Assembly: GCA_020719945.1 (NCBI GenBank)
Contig: DYPL01000001.1
Location: 29,404 to 93,403, forward strand
Length of the DNA stretch: 64,000 nucleotides
Direction: 5' to 3'
DNA from: Turneriella parva
GTDB taxonomy: Bacteria; Spirochaetota; Leptospiria; Turneriellales; Turneriellaceae
Of this stretch, positions 25,271-32,606 are shown in pieces. The notes under the pieces were generated by a model. The model saw only the letters and a program-made list of their open reading frames with translations. It did no database searches and had not been told where the DNA came from. The number at the start of each line of letters is the position of its first letter. Positions within the stretch are counted from its first letter, which is position 1. The translations under genes were made by a program, and so were the position numbers.

Positions 25271-26017
25271 ATGGCAAGTCCCGGCTTTTTATCGAAAACA
25301 ATAATGAAGCAGATTGAGCGTGAGAGAATGCGCATTGGCGGAGCGCGCATTGTTACAGACGATATCAATAAGCTCAAGGGTCTAACGACCGATCCGGAAA
25401 TTCCTGAAGCCGATAAAATCAATTCTTACAGAGAGGCTGTAACCATAGAATACTACATTCCCAAAGAAAGCCGTTTTGCCTATGAAGTAAAGAATCTTTA
25501 CATTCCGTTGCACGATCCCATTCCAAAAAACGACGACCAGCGTCGCGTTGCTGAATACTTTCTGGAAAAAAAAAAGCCGATTGATATGGTGGAGGTGATG
25601 AACGTATTTCCTCAGTACCTCGCAACAATTCTTCAATATTTTAATCCCATCATGCACATTCACGAATTTCTTTCCAGAGAACTCCAGACGGGGCTCAACG
25701 ATGATCTGCCCTCATCTGTGCGCAGGGCAATGTACTTAACCGAAGTGCTGCGCAAATATGAGCCTACACTCCCATCACTGGAATTGGTGGGCGATTATAC
25801 CACGTTTAATCTGAACTGGTTTGTGCGCTATTTTAACGAACGCAGTATTGAAATATCGCTGGAAGACCCCACAGTGGAGTATCTTATAAAACACCATTTG
25901 CACGCAATGGAGCAGCTTGGCCAACGCGAAACCGAACGCTTTTATATTTTGAAGGACATATATCTGGAGCAGGCATTTTCTAACATTGAAGAAGACTTTG
26001 CTGATGAGTTTGTGTGA
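25271..26017 (+). CDS. Conserved-looking soluble protein of unknown function
   Basis: Not recognised. 248 residues, acidic, rich in E, Y and L, predicted mostly helical, no signal peptide. Notable stretches are VTIEYYIPKESRFAYEVKNL and a helical region with HIHEFLSRELQTG. It stands alone between divergent and convergent neighbours. A GATAAT box at 25260-25265 ends five bases before the ATG and there is no ribosome site, although no matching -35 box is seen. Confidence 0.65.
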   Translation: MASPGFLSKTIMKQIERERMRIGGARIVTDDINKLKGLTTDPEIPEADKINSYREAVTIEYYIPKESRFAYEVKNLYIPLHDPIPKNDDQRRVAEYFLEKKKPIDMVEVMNVFPQYLATILQYFNPIMHIHEFLSRELQTGLNDDLPSSVRRAMYLTEVLRKYEPTLPSLELVGDYTTFNLNWFVRYFNERSIEISLEDPTVEYLIKHHLHAMEQLGQRETERFYILKDIYLEQAFSNIEEDFADEFV

Positions 26018-26027
26018 TATCTTTTAG

Positions 26028-26987
26028 TTAAAACTCTGCGCGCAGCCCTGCGCCCATTCCCGCAGAATAATCTTCCACAGAGGGAGAATAAAAAACGGTA
26101 GTGACAATACTGATCCCGGCAGATAAAACGAGAAGTTTAAAGCCTGCAGAAATTTCGTGCAGTGGGTGCGTTATTCCCGCAAAAGAATTCGATTTTTCCC
26201 GTTCTCCATGAAACGGAAAGACAGATGACCATGAGACAAAGGGAATCCAGGGGAAAAGAATGTCCGAGTTCATCACTACAGAGGCTTCGAGGGCATCGTT
26301 GGCAAAATTGTTTGTATAGAAAAAGTTTTCTGGTTTGTCGGGATGAAACCCAAGCCAGCGGTTCCAAGCACTTTCGCTGAATATATTAAGATCCAGTCCA
26401 CTGAAAATGCCTGGTTCCTGTCCCTCCCCCTTGTGCATGCGGCCCGCATACCACAGGTTCGACTGAAAATCTATTGCCCCAAACTGTGTAAAAACAGCGG
26501 CCCCCAGTTTCCATTCGGGGTAGCCGTAATGTTCCACGGGAATCACGCCCTTTTCTGAAAATTGTAAGCCATTGCCCGGGCTTAATTCTATCATGGTATT
26601 GATTAGGTTCTGGTCTCTGCTGAATATGGAATGAAAGAAAGACAGAGAAATATCGCCAAGACCCGATTGCGGAGTATCGCCAATCGTCTCAAACATGGGA
26701 ATATTGATTTCCATTTCCATTGAGTCTGTAACGGGAAGAGTAAGGCGCTGTTCACGGAAAAAGAAAACAGTTTTGGATGAAAAATAGATTTTTTGGTATG
26801 CGTCCAGGGCAGAAAAGCCAGACTCGGTGATATGAACCGTGCGAAGGCGATGGATTGTAATGGAGAAGATAGGGACGGAAAAAAGAAGAAGCCCCAGAAT
26901 TACCAAGAACTTCTTCCCAAAGCTAAAAACCGGAAAAACCGGCAACAGTCTTAGCCTTTTTTGTTGTTTTGCTTTACATAGTACCAA
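26028..26987 (-). CDS. Putative outer-membrane beta-barrel protein
   Basis: About 305-319 residues. After a basic segment comes a signal-like hydrophobic stretch (FLVILGLLLFSVPIFS). The rest alternates aromatic and polar residues in short strands (GLGDISLSFFHSIFS, KLGAAVFTQFGAIDFQSNLWYAG) and ends in GAGLRAEF, with a terminal phenylalanine as expected for BAM-inserted barrels. Function unknown; porin- or FadL-like transport is possible. The start is uncertain: the frame opens at a TTG (26987) inside the small membrane-protein gene, with further TTG codons down to about 26945. Confidence 0.6.
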   Translation of the reverse strand: MVLCKAKQQKRLRLLPVFPVFSFGKKFLVILGLLLFSVPIFSITIHRLRTVHITESGFSALDAYQKIYFSSKTVFFFREQRLTLPVTDSMEMEINIPMFETIGDTPQSGLGDISLSFFHSIFSRDQNLINTMIELSPGNGLQFSEKGVIPVEHYGYPEWKLGAAVFTQFGAIDFQSNLWYAGRMHKGEGQEPGIFSGLDLNIFSESAWNRWLGFHPDKPENFFYTNNFANDALEASVVMNSDILFPWIPFVSWSSVFPFHGEREKSNSFAGITHPLHEISAGFKLLVLSAGISIVTTVFYSPSVEDYSAGMGAGLRAEF

Positions 26988-27088
26988 ACTGCGAATCCGC
27001 CCATTCCAACGAGAAAGGCCACAGTGAGTGCGGACCAGAGGATTGGTTGTAAGTCAAAGCTGTTGTTAAATGCTGCAAATATTTCCAT
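26951..27088 (-). CDS. Small single-pass membrane protein, 45 aa
   Basis: A 45-residue frame with ATG at 27088 and AGGGAG six bases upstream, an ideal ribosome site. The product has a polar N-terminus, one transmembrane helix (about residues 16-37, ILWSALTVAFLVGMGGFAVWYY) and a basic tail KQNNKKG, so N-out/C-in topology is likely. Family unknown; small subunits of respiratory complexes look like this, but nothing nearby supports that. Its end overlaps the upstream part of the outer-membrane protein frame, suggesting co-transcription. Confidence 0.55.
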   Translation of the reverse strand: MEIFAAFNNSFDLQPILWSALTVAFLVGMGGFAVWYYVKQNNKKG

Positions 27089-27192
27089 ATTCATCTCCCT
27101 TTTATAAATTCCTGACAGAGACTTTTTTTTTTAGATAAAGAGGCAACCATTTTTTATTTTTTCCGCACCGGGGGAAAAGTACTGGTCTTTTT

Positions 27193-29094
27193 ATGGCTTT
27201 GCCCTTTTCCGTGGCTATGAACAATCCCGAAGTTTCTTTTTCTGGCAACTCTCTCTATTCCGAAGAATTTGGTGATATCTATTATTCGCGCGAGGGTGGT
27301 TGTGCAGAAAAGCGGCACGTTTTTATGGAAGGCAATGCTCTGCTGAGTCGCTGGAGTGCAGCTCCCGATCTATTTGTTATAGCGGAGCTGGGCTTTGGCA
27401 CGGGTTTAAATTTTATTCTAACAGCCGATTTATATCTATCGCTGCCACAACACCAAAGGCCTTCCCGGCTGGTTTTCATGTCTGTCGAAAAAAAACTTCT
27501 TCCTAAGCATCTACTGTTGCAGGTTCTCGACGCCTGTGCCATACCGTTTGCCGAGAACTTTCTGGGTCGCTATAAGCTTATGCCCAATGGCCTGCACAGT
27601 ATATTCTTTGACGAAGGTCGCATAGAACTGCGGTTGCTGGTGGGAGAGGCCGAGCAATTGCTTTCATGGAATGGACCGGTAGATGCCTGGTATCTCGATG
27701 GATTTTCTCCACAAAAGAATCCAGAGATGTGGTCGGAATCTGTTTTTAAGGCAGTGGGCAAACTTTCGGGTCCCAATGCCACAGTTGCTACGTATACCGT
27801 TTCTGCAATGGTGCGCGATTCGCTGCAATCGCAGGGATTTATAACAGAGAAGGTTCCCGGCTTTGGCAGAAAAAAAGAAATGCTGGTAGCCCGCCGGGAG
27901 GGCACCCAACCCCACGCTTTGCGCAAGCCCAAGACTGTGGCCATTATTGGTGGCGGCATTGCGGGTTGTCTGTCTGCGAGGGCACTTGCGCGCAGGGGGT
28001 ACCATGTGCATCTTTTTGAGGCCCGTGGGGAGCTTTCTGCCGAGGGTTCGGGAAACAGAGCTGGAATTATTCATCCGCATATGAGTGGAGACGATTCTGT
28101 GATGACGCGGCTGAATGCCAGCGGCTATTCTTTTACCGTGAATCATGTGCGAGATGAATACGGTTGCCGAGAGTTTCAGCAGACTGGTTTGCTGAACATC
28201 CAGACAGAGGAAGACGAAGTCCGCATGCATAAGGCGATTACCCGCTATAACTTCCCGCCGACGTTTATAGAGGCAGACGGGTGCAACTCATGGCTGGGGT
28301 TTTCTGGATTTGCGCGGCCTTCCTGTTTTTGTGAATCGGTTGTAACCCATCCCCGCATATCGATCCATTTGGGAGAGCGCGTGGAGAACTTTGAGTATCG
28401 CGGAGGGGGATGGGAGCTTGCAGGAGCGAACGGCATTCTGGGGCGTGCGGAGATATTAATTTTAGCGAATGCTGCAGCGGCCAGGCGGGGGAAGGATTTT
28501 TCGTGGCTGCCACTGCGGGAAATAAAAGGGCAGGTTGTCTATGTTCCTTCTCGCTATTTCCAGAATCTTACTGGTTTTCCCGTATCTTCCAAGGTCTATA
28601 CAATTCCGCTGGGTTCTGAAGTTTTGCTCGGAGCCACCTTCGAAAAAGAATTTGAACACCGCGATTACGATGAGCAGAAGAATTTTGAGTTATGGGAAAA
28701 GCTGGGGGAAGACTACAAGGCGCAAACCGATTTGCCCGATTTGGCTTCTCTGCCGGGGCGAGTCGGGTTCAGAGCCGTTACCTACGACAGGCTTCCTCTG
28801 GTTGGCAGGCTTCCCAGGGAAGAATCGTATTCCAGCGAGTATACGGCCAATCTAAAAGCGCGCCGTCCAAGTGATTATCCGGATTCGCCGGAGAGTTATT
28901 TTCCGGATCTTTACATTTTAAGTGGGCTTGGTGCCAGGGGACTTGTCTATGGCCCTTTGCTGGCAGAGCAGCTTGCCGCCGACATAGCCGACGAGCCATA
29001 TTATATTCTTCCGGCTGATTATGCTTTCTTGAATCCAGGCAGGTTTCTAATCCGGAATCTTCGCCGCCAGCCAACAGAGCAGATATTCTTTTGA
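27193..29094 (+). CDS. mnmC: Bifunctional tRNA wobble-uridine enzyme MnmC
   Basis: Performs the last two steps of mnm5s2U34 formation in tRNA: FAD-dependent removal of carboxymethyl, then SAM-dependent methylation. 633 residues. The MnmD methyltransferase is about 1-240 (ELGFGTGLNFILT SAM motif; WYLDGFSPQKNPEMW). The FAD oxidoreductase is about 246-620 (Rossmann VAIIGGGIAGCLSARALARRG; GNRAGIIHPHMS; VGFRAVTYDRLPLVG; LSGLGARGLVYGPLLAE). Both halves appear intact. A second ATG at 27217 is possible. No strong ribosome site is seen. Confidence 0.95.
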   Translation: MALPFSVAMNNPEVSFSGNSLYSEEFGDIYYSREGGCAEKRHVFMEGNALLSRWSAAPDLFVIAELGFGTGLNFILTADLYLSLPQHQRPSRLVFMSVEKKLLPKHLLLQVLDACAIPFAENFLGRYKLMPNGLHSIFFDEGRIELRLLVGEAEQLLSWNGPVDAWYLDGFSPQKNPEMWSESVFKAVGKLSGPNATVATYTVSAMVRDSLQSQGFITEKVPGFGRKKEMLVARREGTQPHALRKPKTVAIIGGGIAGCLSARALARRGYHVHLFEARGELSAEGSGNRAGIIHPHMSGDDSVMTRLNASGYSFTVNHVRDEYGCREFQQTGLLNIQTEEDEVRMHKAITRYNFPPTFIEADGCNSWLGFSGFARPSCFCESVVTHPRISIHLGERVENFEYRGGGWELAGANGILGRAEILILANAAAARRGKDFSWLPLREIKGQVVYVPSRYFQNLTGFPVSSKVYTIPLGSEVLLGATFEKEFEHRDYDEQKNFELWEKLGEDYKAQTDLPDLASLPGRVGFRAVTYDRLPLVGRLPREESYSSEYTANLKARRPSDYPDSPESYFPDLYILSGLGARGLVYGPLLAEQLAADIADEPYYILPADYAFLNPGRFLIRNLRRQPTEQIFF

Positions 29095-29119
29095 ACATGA
29101 ATGAGAGCCTGCGAAATAG

Positions 29120-29148
29120 TTGACGTTGTCTGTACAGTGTGGTATTGT
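29120..29148 (+). promoter_or_regulatory. Promoter in front of the decayed toxin gene
   Basis: TTGACG (29120-29125), a 17-base spacer, TATTGT (29143-29148), then ATG at 29156 with no ribosome site between. Start of transcription would coincide with the start codon. Confidence 0.5.
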
Positions 29149-29155
29149 TTCTTCA

Positions 29156-29346
29156 ATGAAAATGATATCCTGGAATCAAGAAAATATAAACTGCTCATTG
29201 AAGAAAGAGGTGTATCGTTTGAAGTGATAGCGGAACAAATACGAAAAAAGAAAATCCTAAATTGCGAGCTTAATTCACAAATGCGTGAACGGTCGGCTGA
29301 TAGAATAGTAAAACTTTTCTTAAAACAGCCGATACTGAAACTATGA
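29156..29346 (+). pseudogene. Decayed BrnT/DUF4258-like toxin gene with frameshift
   Basis: Two frames together make the start of a small toxin-like protein. From ATG 29156 (or 29162) frame 2 reads M-I-S-W-N-Q-E; frame 1 then continues KYKLLIEERGVSFEVIAEQI. Joined, W-N-x-E-K-x-x-x-L-x-x-E-R-G-V-S-F-E matches the N-terminus of BrnT-like toxins. The break lies in the A-run at 29181-29184: four A are present where five would keep the frame. The C-terminal half of the family (the NPNQEKYP type block) is absent, and no antitoxin gene follows; the next gene starts at 29343. The intact reading frame from 29101 uses only the second part. Identification is by pattern only. Confidence 0.5.
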
Positions 29347-30266
29347 AACCAGCGACTTCCGTAGAACCAGTCTACAGGGTGGGTATTTCCCTGTCTTTTG
29401 CAGTATTGCTGACCTTAGGCATACTTACAATTACTATTGCAGCAGTGCTGGCTGGAGGACTCATGTTTGGCAAAAGCCAGGTACGCGATCTCCAGGTGTA
29501 CTCAATGGATAGAAATTACCAGCTTGCGCGAACACTGTTTGGCGTGGCATCTGCATATCCACTCGACAATAAAACGAGCATGGAACTGTCAGGAATATTT
29601 GCCGGAATTGTTATGAGTGAAAAAACCCATGGAATAAGAATTCACGAAGTATTGATTCTCGGCAAAAAAGGCGAGGTGCTTTCGCACAATGATTTTTCAA
29701 AAGTGAGCCCGCGCGATGATTCCGTAAATATGATTTCGGATCGCTACAATAAAGACGCTTTTCAGAAAGCACTGACAATTCCACGGGGAGAGATACAGGT
29801 TTCCCCCTGGCCCTTTGAAATACCGGCAACAAACAATACATTGCAGGCAGGCTATCTTGCCACATTAAAACTGGTCCATCTGTATTCTACACCGCTCTTT
29901 AATGCAAAAGGTGAAGTGATAGCATCGATCCACATTGCCATGGAAGATACGCTATTGCAGGCCCAGGCAGAAAAACTTCTTCATTCCCTTGGGCAGATTC
30001 TGCTTGTTTCCGTTGTGTTTGCCCTGTTATTAAGTGCGTTACTGATTGTAGCAGTTCACGGAAGATTTTTGTATGTTCAAAGAACATGGGAAGAGGCCAT
30101 TCGATACAGGCTTGAAAATGAATATGTGAAAGAAGCTTTTTCGCGCGATGTGCAAGGTCTCCAGAATAAAATCACAGAGTTAGAGAGAAAGACAATTGCT
30201 TCTCCGGTGCCTCCCAGAAAGCAGGAAGCAGTAGACGCAATTTTTATTGAGGATGAAAAGGCCTGA
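29343..30266 (+). CDS. Membrane sensor-like protein with periplasmic Cache-type domain and cytoplasmic coiled coil
   Basis: 307 residues. One transmembrane helix at about 15-42, a periplasmic part of about 165 residues with CHASE/Cache-like features (IHEVLILGKKGEVLSHND, then a Y-x-K-D-A-F segment and TPLFNAKGEVIASIHIAME), a second transmembrane helix at about 215-238, and a cytoplasmic coiled coil (NEYVKEAFSRDVQGLQNKITELERK) with an acidic tail. There is no kinase or cyclase domain, so it must act through another protein. It is followed at once by a STAS-zinc-ribbon gene, a natural candidate partner. Family unknown. Confidence 0.75.
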   Translation: MKPATSVEPVYRVGISLSFAVLLTLGILTITIAAVLAGGLMFGKSQVRDLQVYSMDRNYQLARTLFGVASAYPLDNKTSMELSGIFAGIVMSEKTHGIRIHEVLILGKKGEVLSHNDFSKVSPRDDSVNMISDRYNKDAFQKALTIPRGEIQVSPWPFEIPATNNTLQAGYLATLKLVHLYSTPLFNAKGEVIASIHIAMEDTLLQAQAEKLLHSLGQILLVSVVFALLLSALLIVAVHGRFLYVQRTWEEAIRYRLENEYVKEAFSRDVQGLQNKITELERKTIASPVPPRKQEAVDAIFIEDEKA

Positions 30267-30267
30267 T

Positions 30268-30933
30268 ATGCTGGAAATGAATACGGTAAAAGATAACAAG
30301 ATTCTTGTCGTCGATCTTTCCGGGGCTCTCGATTCACAGACGAGCTCCGATTTTAAATCTTGGGTAGAAGAAAAAATTCTCGATGGATACCGATATTTCT
30401 CTCTCAATTTTTCTGACCTTGAGTATTTGTCTTCCCGTGGAATTGCGGTTCTTCTGGAAGTGCAGACTATTTTGCGCAAAATGAAAGGCGAAACCGTTCT
30501 CATTCATGTGAATGACGAGATATCCCGGTTGCTCCGATTTTTTCACATTACGGACACAATAAAGGTTTTTGCCGGTAAAACCGAGGCAGCTGCCTATTTT
30601 CAGGGGGTAGAGCTCCAGACTCCGCAAACTGTCAAAAGTAAAGTGATGGAATCAGAAAAATCATCGGGGGTTCTTGAGCTTTCCAGTTCAGAAGAGAATC
30701 TTGAGAAAGTGGCATCTATGATTGAACCCTCCCCTCTTCAGTCTGTAGCAGAGAAACCTGCAGAACAGACTGCACAACCAGCAGAAGTGGCTCCGGAAAA
30801 ACCGGCAGAAGTTTCTGTGGCGTTTGGTGTTCGCGAAATATTCTGCCAGAATTGTGGTACAAAATTAAAAGTCATAAAGCCTGGCAAATATATATGTCCT
30901 TCCTGCAGGCTTAAGTTTACCTACGGCGGCTGA
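30268..30933 (+). CDS. STAS-domain protein with C-terminal zinc ribbon
   Basis: 221 residues in three parts. Residues about 5-105 are a STAS domain with DLEYLSSRGIAVLLEVQTIL (the usual DSSG serine site is LSSRG, serines kept). Residues about 115-185 are a low-complexity linker rich in E, P, A and S. The C-terminus is a four-cysteine zinc ribbon: IFCQNCGTKLK, then YICPSCRLKF. Such ribbons bind nucleic acid or protein. The ATG at 30268, with AAAAGG upstream, follows the previous stop by one base, so the pair is co-translated. A partner-switch output from the upstream membrane sensor is a reasonable inference. Confidence 0.8.
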   Translation: MLEMNTVKDNKILVVDLSGALDSQTSSDFKSWVEEKILDGYRYFSLNFSDLEYLSSRGIAVLLEVQTILRKMKGETVLIHVNDEISRLLRFFHITDTIKVFAGKTEAAAYFQGVELQTPQTVKSKVMESEKSSGVLELSSSEENLEKVASMIEPSPLQSVAEKPAEQTAQPAEVAPEKPAEVSVAFGVREIFCQNCGTKLKVIKPGKYICPSCRLKFTYGG

Positions 30934-31230
30934 TTATTTAGAAGGCTTTTGGGCTTTTGCTTCCGGGATGACAGAAATTTTTTTCTTGAGATCCCACTCT
31001 CTGTACGGAGCGAGCGCTTCTATGCGGGCATCAGTGACAAAGTAAAATTTCTCTGCATATTTCACAAGAGCTCCGTGGTAATCTGCATGTTTCCCCTTGA
31101 AGTCTACACGCCCCAGTTCTTTTACAGCAGACCAGTTGTCGCATGTTTTCAACACGGGTACTTTGTAAAGGTGGAGTTCGCGTATTTTGCCTTCGGTTAA
31201 TCCGCGCGATAGTAATGTTTCCCAATCCAT
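30934..31230 (-). CDS. Small protein of unknown function, 98 aa
   Basis: Not recognised. Soluble, basic, ending in a lysine/alanine-rich tail. The N-terminal MDWETLLSRGLTEGKIRELHLY is helical, and a beta-rich part follows (GALVKYAEKFYFVTDARIEAL). It is convergent with the STAS gene (ends adjoining) and divergent from dnaN. Its start codon and promoter lie inside a perfect palindrome, suggesting repression control. Confidence 0.6.
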   Translation of the reverse strand: MDWETLLSRGLTEGKIRELHLYKVPVLKTCDNWSAVKELGRVDFKGKHADYHGALVKYAEKFYFVTDARIEALAPYREWDLKKKISVIPEAKAQKPSK

Positions 31231-31251
31231 TATCCCTTACAGGGATAATGG
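31227..31251. promoter_or_regulatory. Perfect 11-base palindrome over the start and -10 box of the 98-aa gene
   Basis: Arms CCATTATCCCT (31227-31237) and AGGGATAATGG (31241-31251) with a 3-base spacer. The left arm covers the ATG of the minus-strand gene and the palindrome covers its -10 box, as expected of a repressor operator. As RNA it would also hide the AAGGG ribosome-site-like sequence and the start codon in a hairpin. It lies between two divergent genes and 100 bases from dnaN. Confidence 0.55.
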
Positions 31252-31264
31252 TACGCATGGTCAA
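31236..31264 (-). promoter_or_regulatory. Promoter of the 98-aa gene
   Basis: On the minus strand TTGACC (31264-31259), a 17-base spacer and TGTAAG (31241-31236), five bases before the ATG at 31230. Confidence 0.45.
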
Positions 31265-31320
31265 GATTTTTTGCTTTCTTTTACAGAGCGAACTGATAAA
31301 ATGACAATCAAAACTGACAA

Positions 31321-31348
31321 TTGAGTGCCCGCATATTTGGAGTAAAAG
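31321..31348 (+). promoter_or_regulatory. Possible dnaN promoter close to the start codon
   Basis: TTGAGT (31321-31326), a 16-base spacer, TAAAAG (31343-31348), then five bases to the ATG at 31354. A GGAG at 31339-31342 is the competing reading as a ribosome site with an 11-base spacing. A TAAAAT at 31297-31302 could be an alternative upstream -10 box. Confidence 0.3.
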
Positions 31349-31353
31349 AATAT

Positions 31354-32508
31354 ATGAAATTTCAAACTGGTAAAGATCTCATCGAAAAAGCAATGGCACG
31401 CATTGATACAATTGTGCCGGCCCGCGAAACAACTACGCTTCTGTCGAATGTATTTATTACCATTGAGAAAGATTCGGTGAGTATTACTGCCTCGGATATG
31501 GAAAGTACCGTGCGCATAGCCGTGCCGGCAGAAAATACAGAGCCGGGTGAAATTATTGTGCGGGCAAAAAAATTTTCAGAAATTGCACGCCAGCTCCGTT
31601 CTGATCAGATTGTGTTTAAGACTGTAGAACCCGAGAATGCAGAGTCCGTAGAATCGGATGAAACTCTTTATGATGTGTTAATAGAAGGTTCTGGTAAAAG
31701 CTCTGCCCGCTATAAAATGTCTGGCAAAGATCGCTCTCTTTTTCCTGCCATTAACCAGGTCTCCGAAGACAGGCTTTCTAATGTTCCGTCTGCCGTACTC
31801 GACGAAATGGTTAAAAAAACAATCTACTCCATTACACAGGAAGATAACCGCTATATTTACAATGGCCTTGCTTTTCAGGCAGACGGCAACAAACTTACCG
31901 TTATAGGTACGGACGGGCGCCGCCTTGCCGCTATCAGTCGCACACTAGAGAATCCCGTGACGCTGTCTCTCGATGCAGCAGCCGATACAGTTGTGCATTC
32001 CAAAGCAATCCGTGAGCTGCAAAAACTCATAGACTCTGCCCCGGTCGTAAAACTGGGTGTAGAGCAGCGCGACATATTTTTTAAAATTGGAGACGCAGAG
32101 CTCGTGAGCCGCCTGGTAGAAGGAAAATTTCCAGATTACCGGCGCGTGATTCCAGAAAGCCTTTCTATTGAATTTACGCTGAACCGCGAAGATCTTCTGA
32201 ATGCTTTATCTCAGGTGAAAGTAATGACAGAGCCGCCTTCGTTTCAGGTTCGCTTGACCCTTGAGGGAGGAGAACTGCACCTCGTTGCGAATACTCCTCA
32301 GGTTGGTACAGCAGAGATGACTCTGCCCATTGGCTATACAGGCGAAAAGCTTGAGATAGGTTTTAACGCAACCTATATGATCGACATTCTTCGTTCTTTG
32401 AGCTGTGATACAATAAAACTTGGATTTAACGATTCAGCGCGCCCCATTGTTGTTTTTGATACAGACGATGCGGACTTTCTTGCGCTTGTCATGCCCATGA
32501 AAATTTAA
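31354..32508 (+). CDS. dnaN: DNA polymerase III subunit beta (sliding clamp)
   Basis: Ring-shaped processivity clamp, 384 residues from the ATG at 31354 (MKFQTGKDLIEKAMARI). Three clamp domains are recognisable, with VIGTDGRRLAAI near residue 190 and LVEGKFPDYRRVIPES near residue 260. The C-terminal LALVMPMKI matches the conserved VMPMRL end. Upstream codons in the frame back to 31321 are not needed. recF follows after a 98-base AT-rich gap. dnaA is not upstream in this window. Confidence 0.97.
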   Translation: MKFQTGKDLIEKAMARIDTIVPARETTTLLSNVFITIEKDSVSITASDMESTVRIAVPAENTEPGEIIVRAKKFSEIARQLRSDQIVFKTVEPENAESVESDETLYDVLIEGSGKSSARYKMSGKDRSLFPAINQVSEDRLSNVPSAVLDEMVKKTIYSITQEDNRYIYNGLAFQADGNKLTVIGTDGRRLAAISRTLENPVTLSLDAAADTVVHSKAIRELQKLIDSAPVVKLGVEQRDIFFKIGDAELVSRLVEGKFPDYRRVIPESLSIEFTLNREDLLNALSQVKVMTEPPSFQVRLTLEGGELHLVANTPQVGTAEMTLPIGYTGEKLEIGFNATYMIDILRSLSCDTIKLGFNDSARPIVVFDTDDADFLALVMPMKI

Positions 32509-32606
32509 GGAAATTTAATTTTTTTAAAAGAATTATTGCCGGTGTGTATAAAGGGTGATCTATTAAAAATTTTAATCAAATTTTTTATTAGTAGAGGTTC
32601 CCTTTA

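Noticed and set aside
31227..31251. Palindrome near dnaN as paired DnaA boxes
   Set aside because: TTATCCC matches only the first part of the box consensus; an operator over a start codon explains the position better.
32509..32606. AT-rich gap between dnaN and recF as a replication origin
   Set aside because: Only 98 bases and no TTATCCACA-type DnaA boxes were seen.
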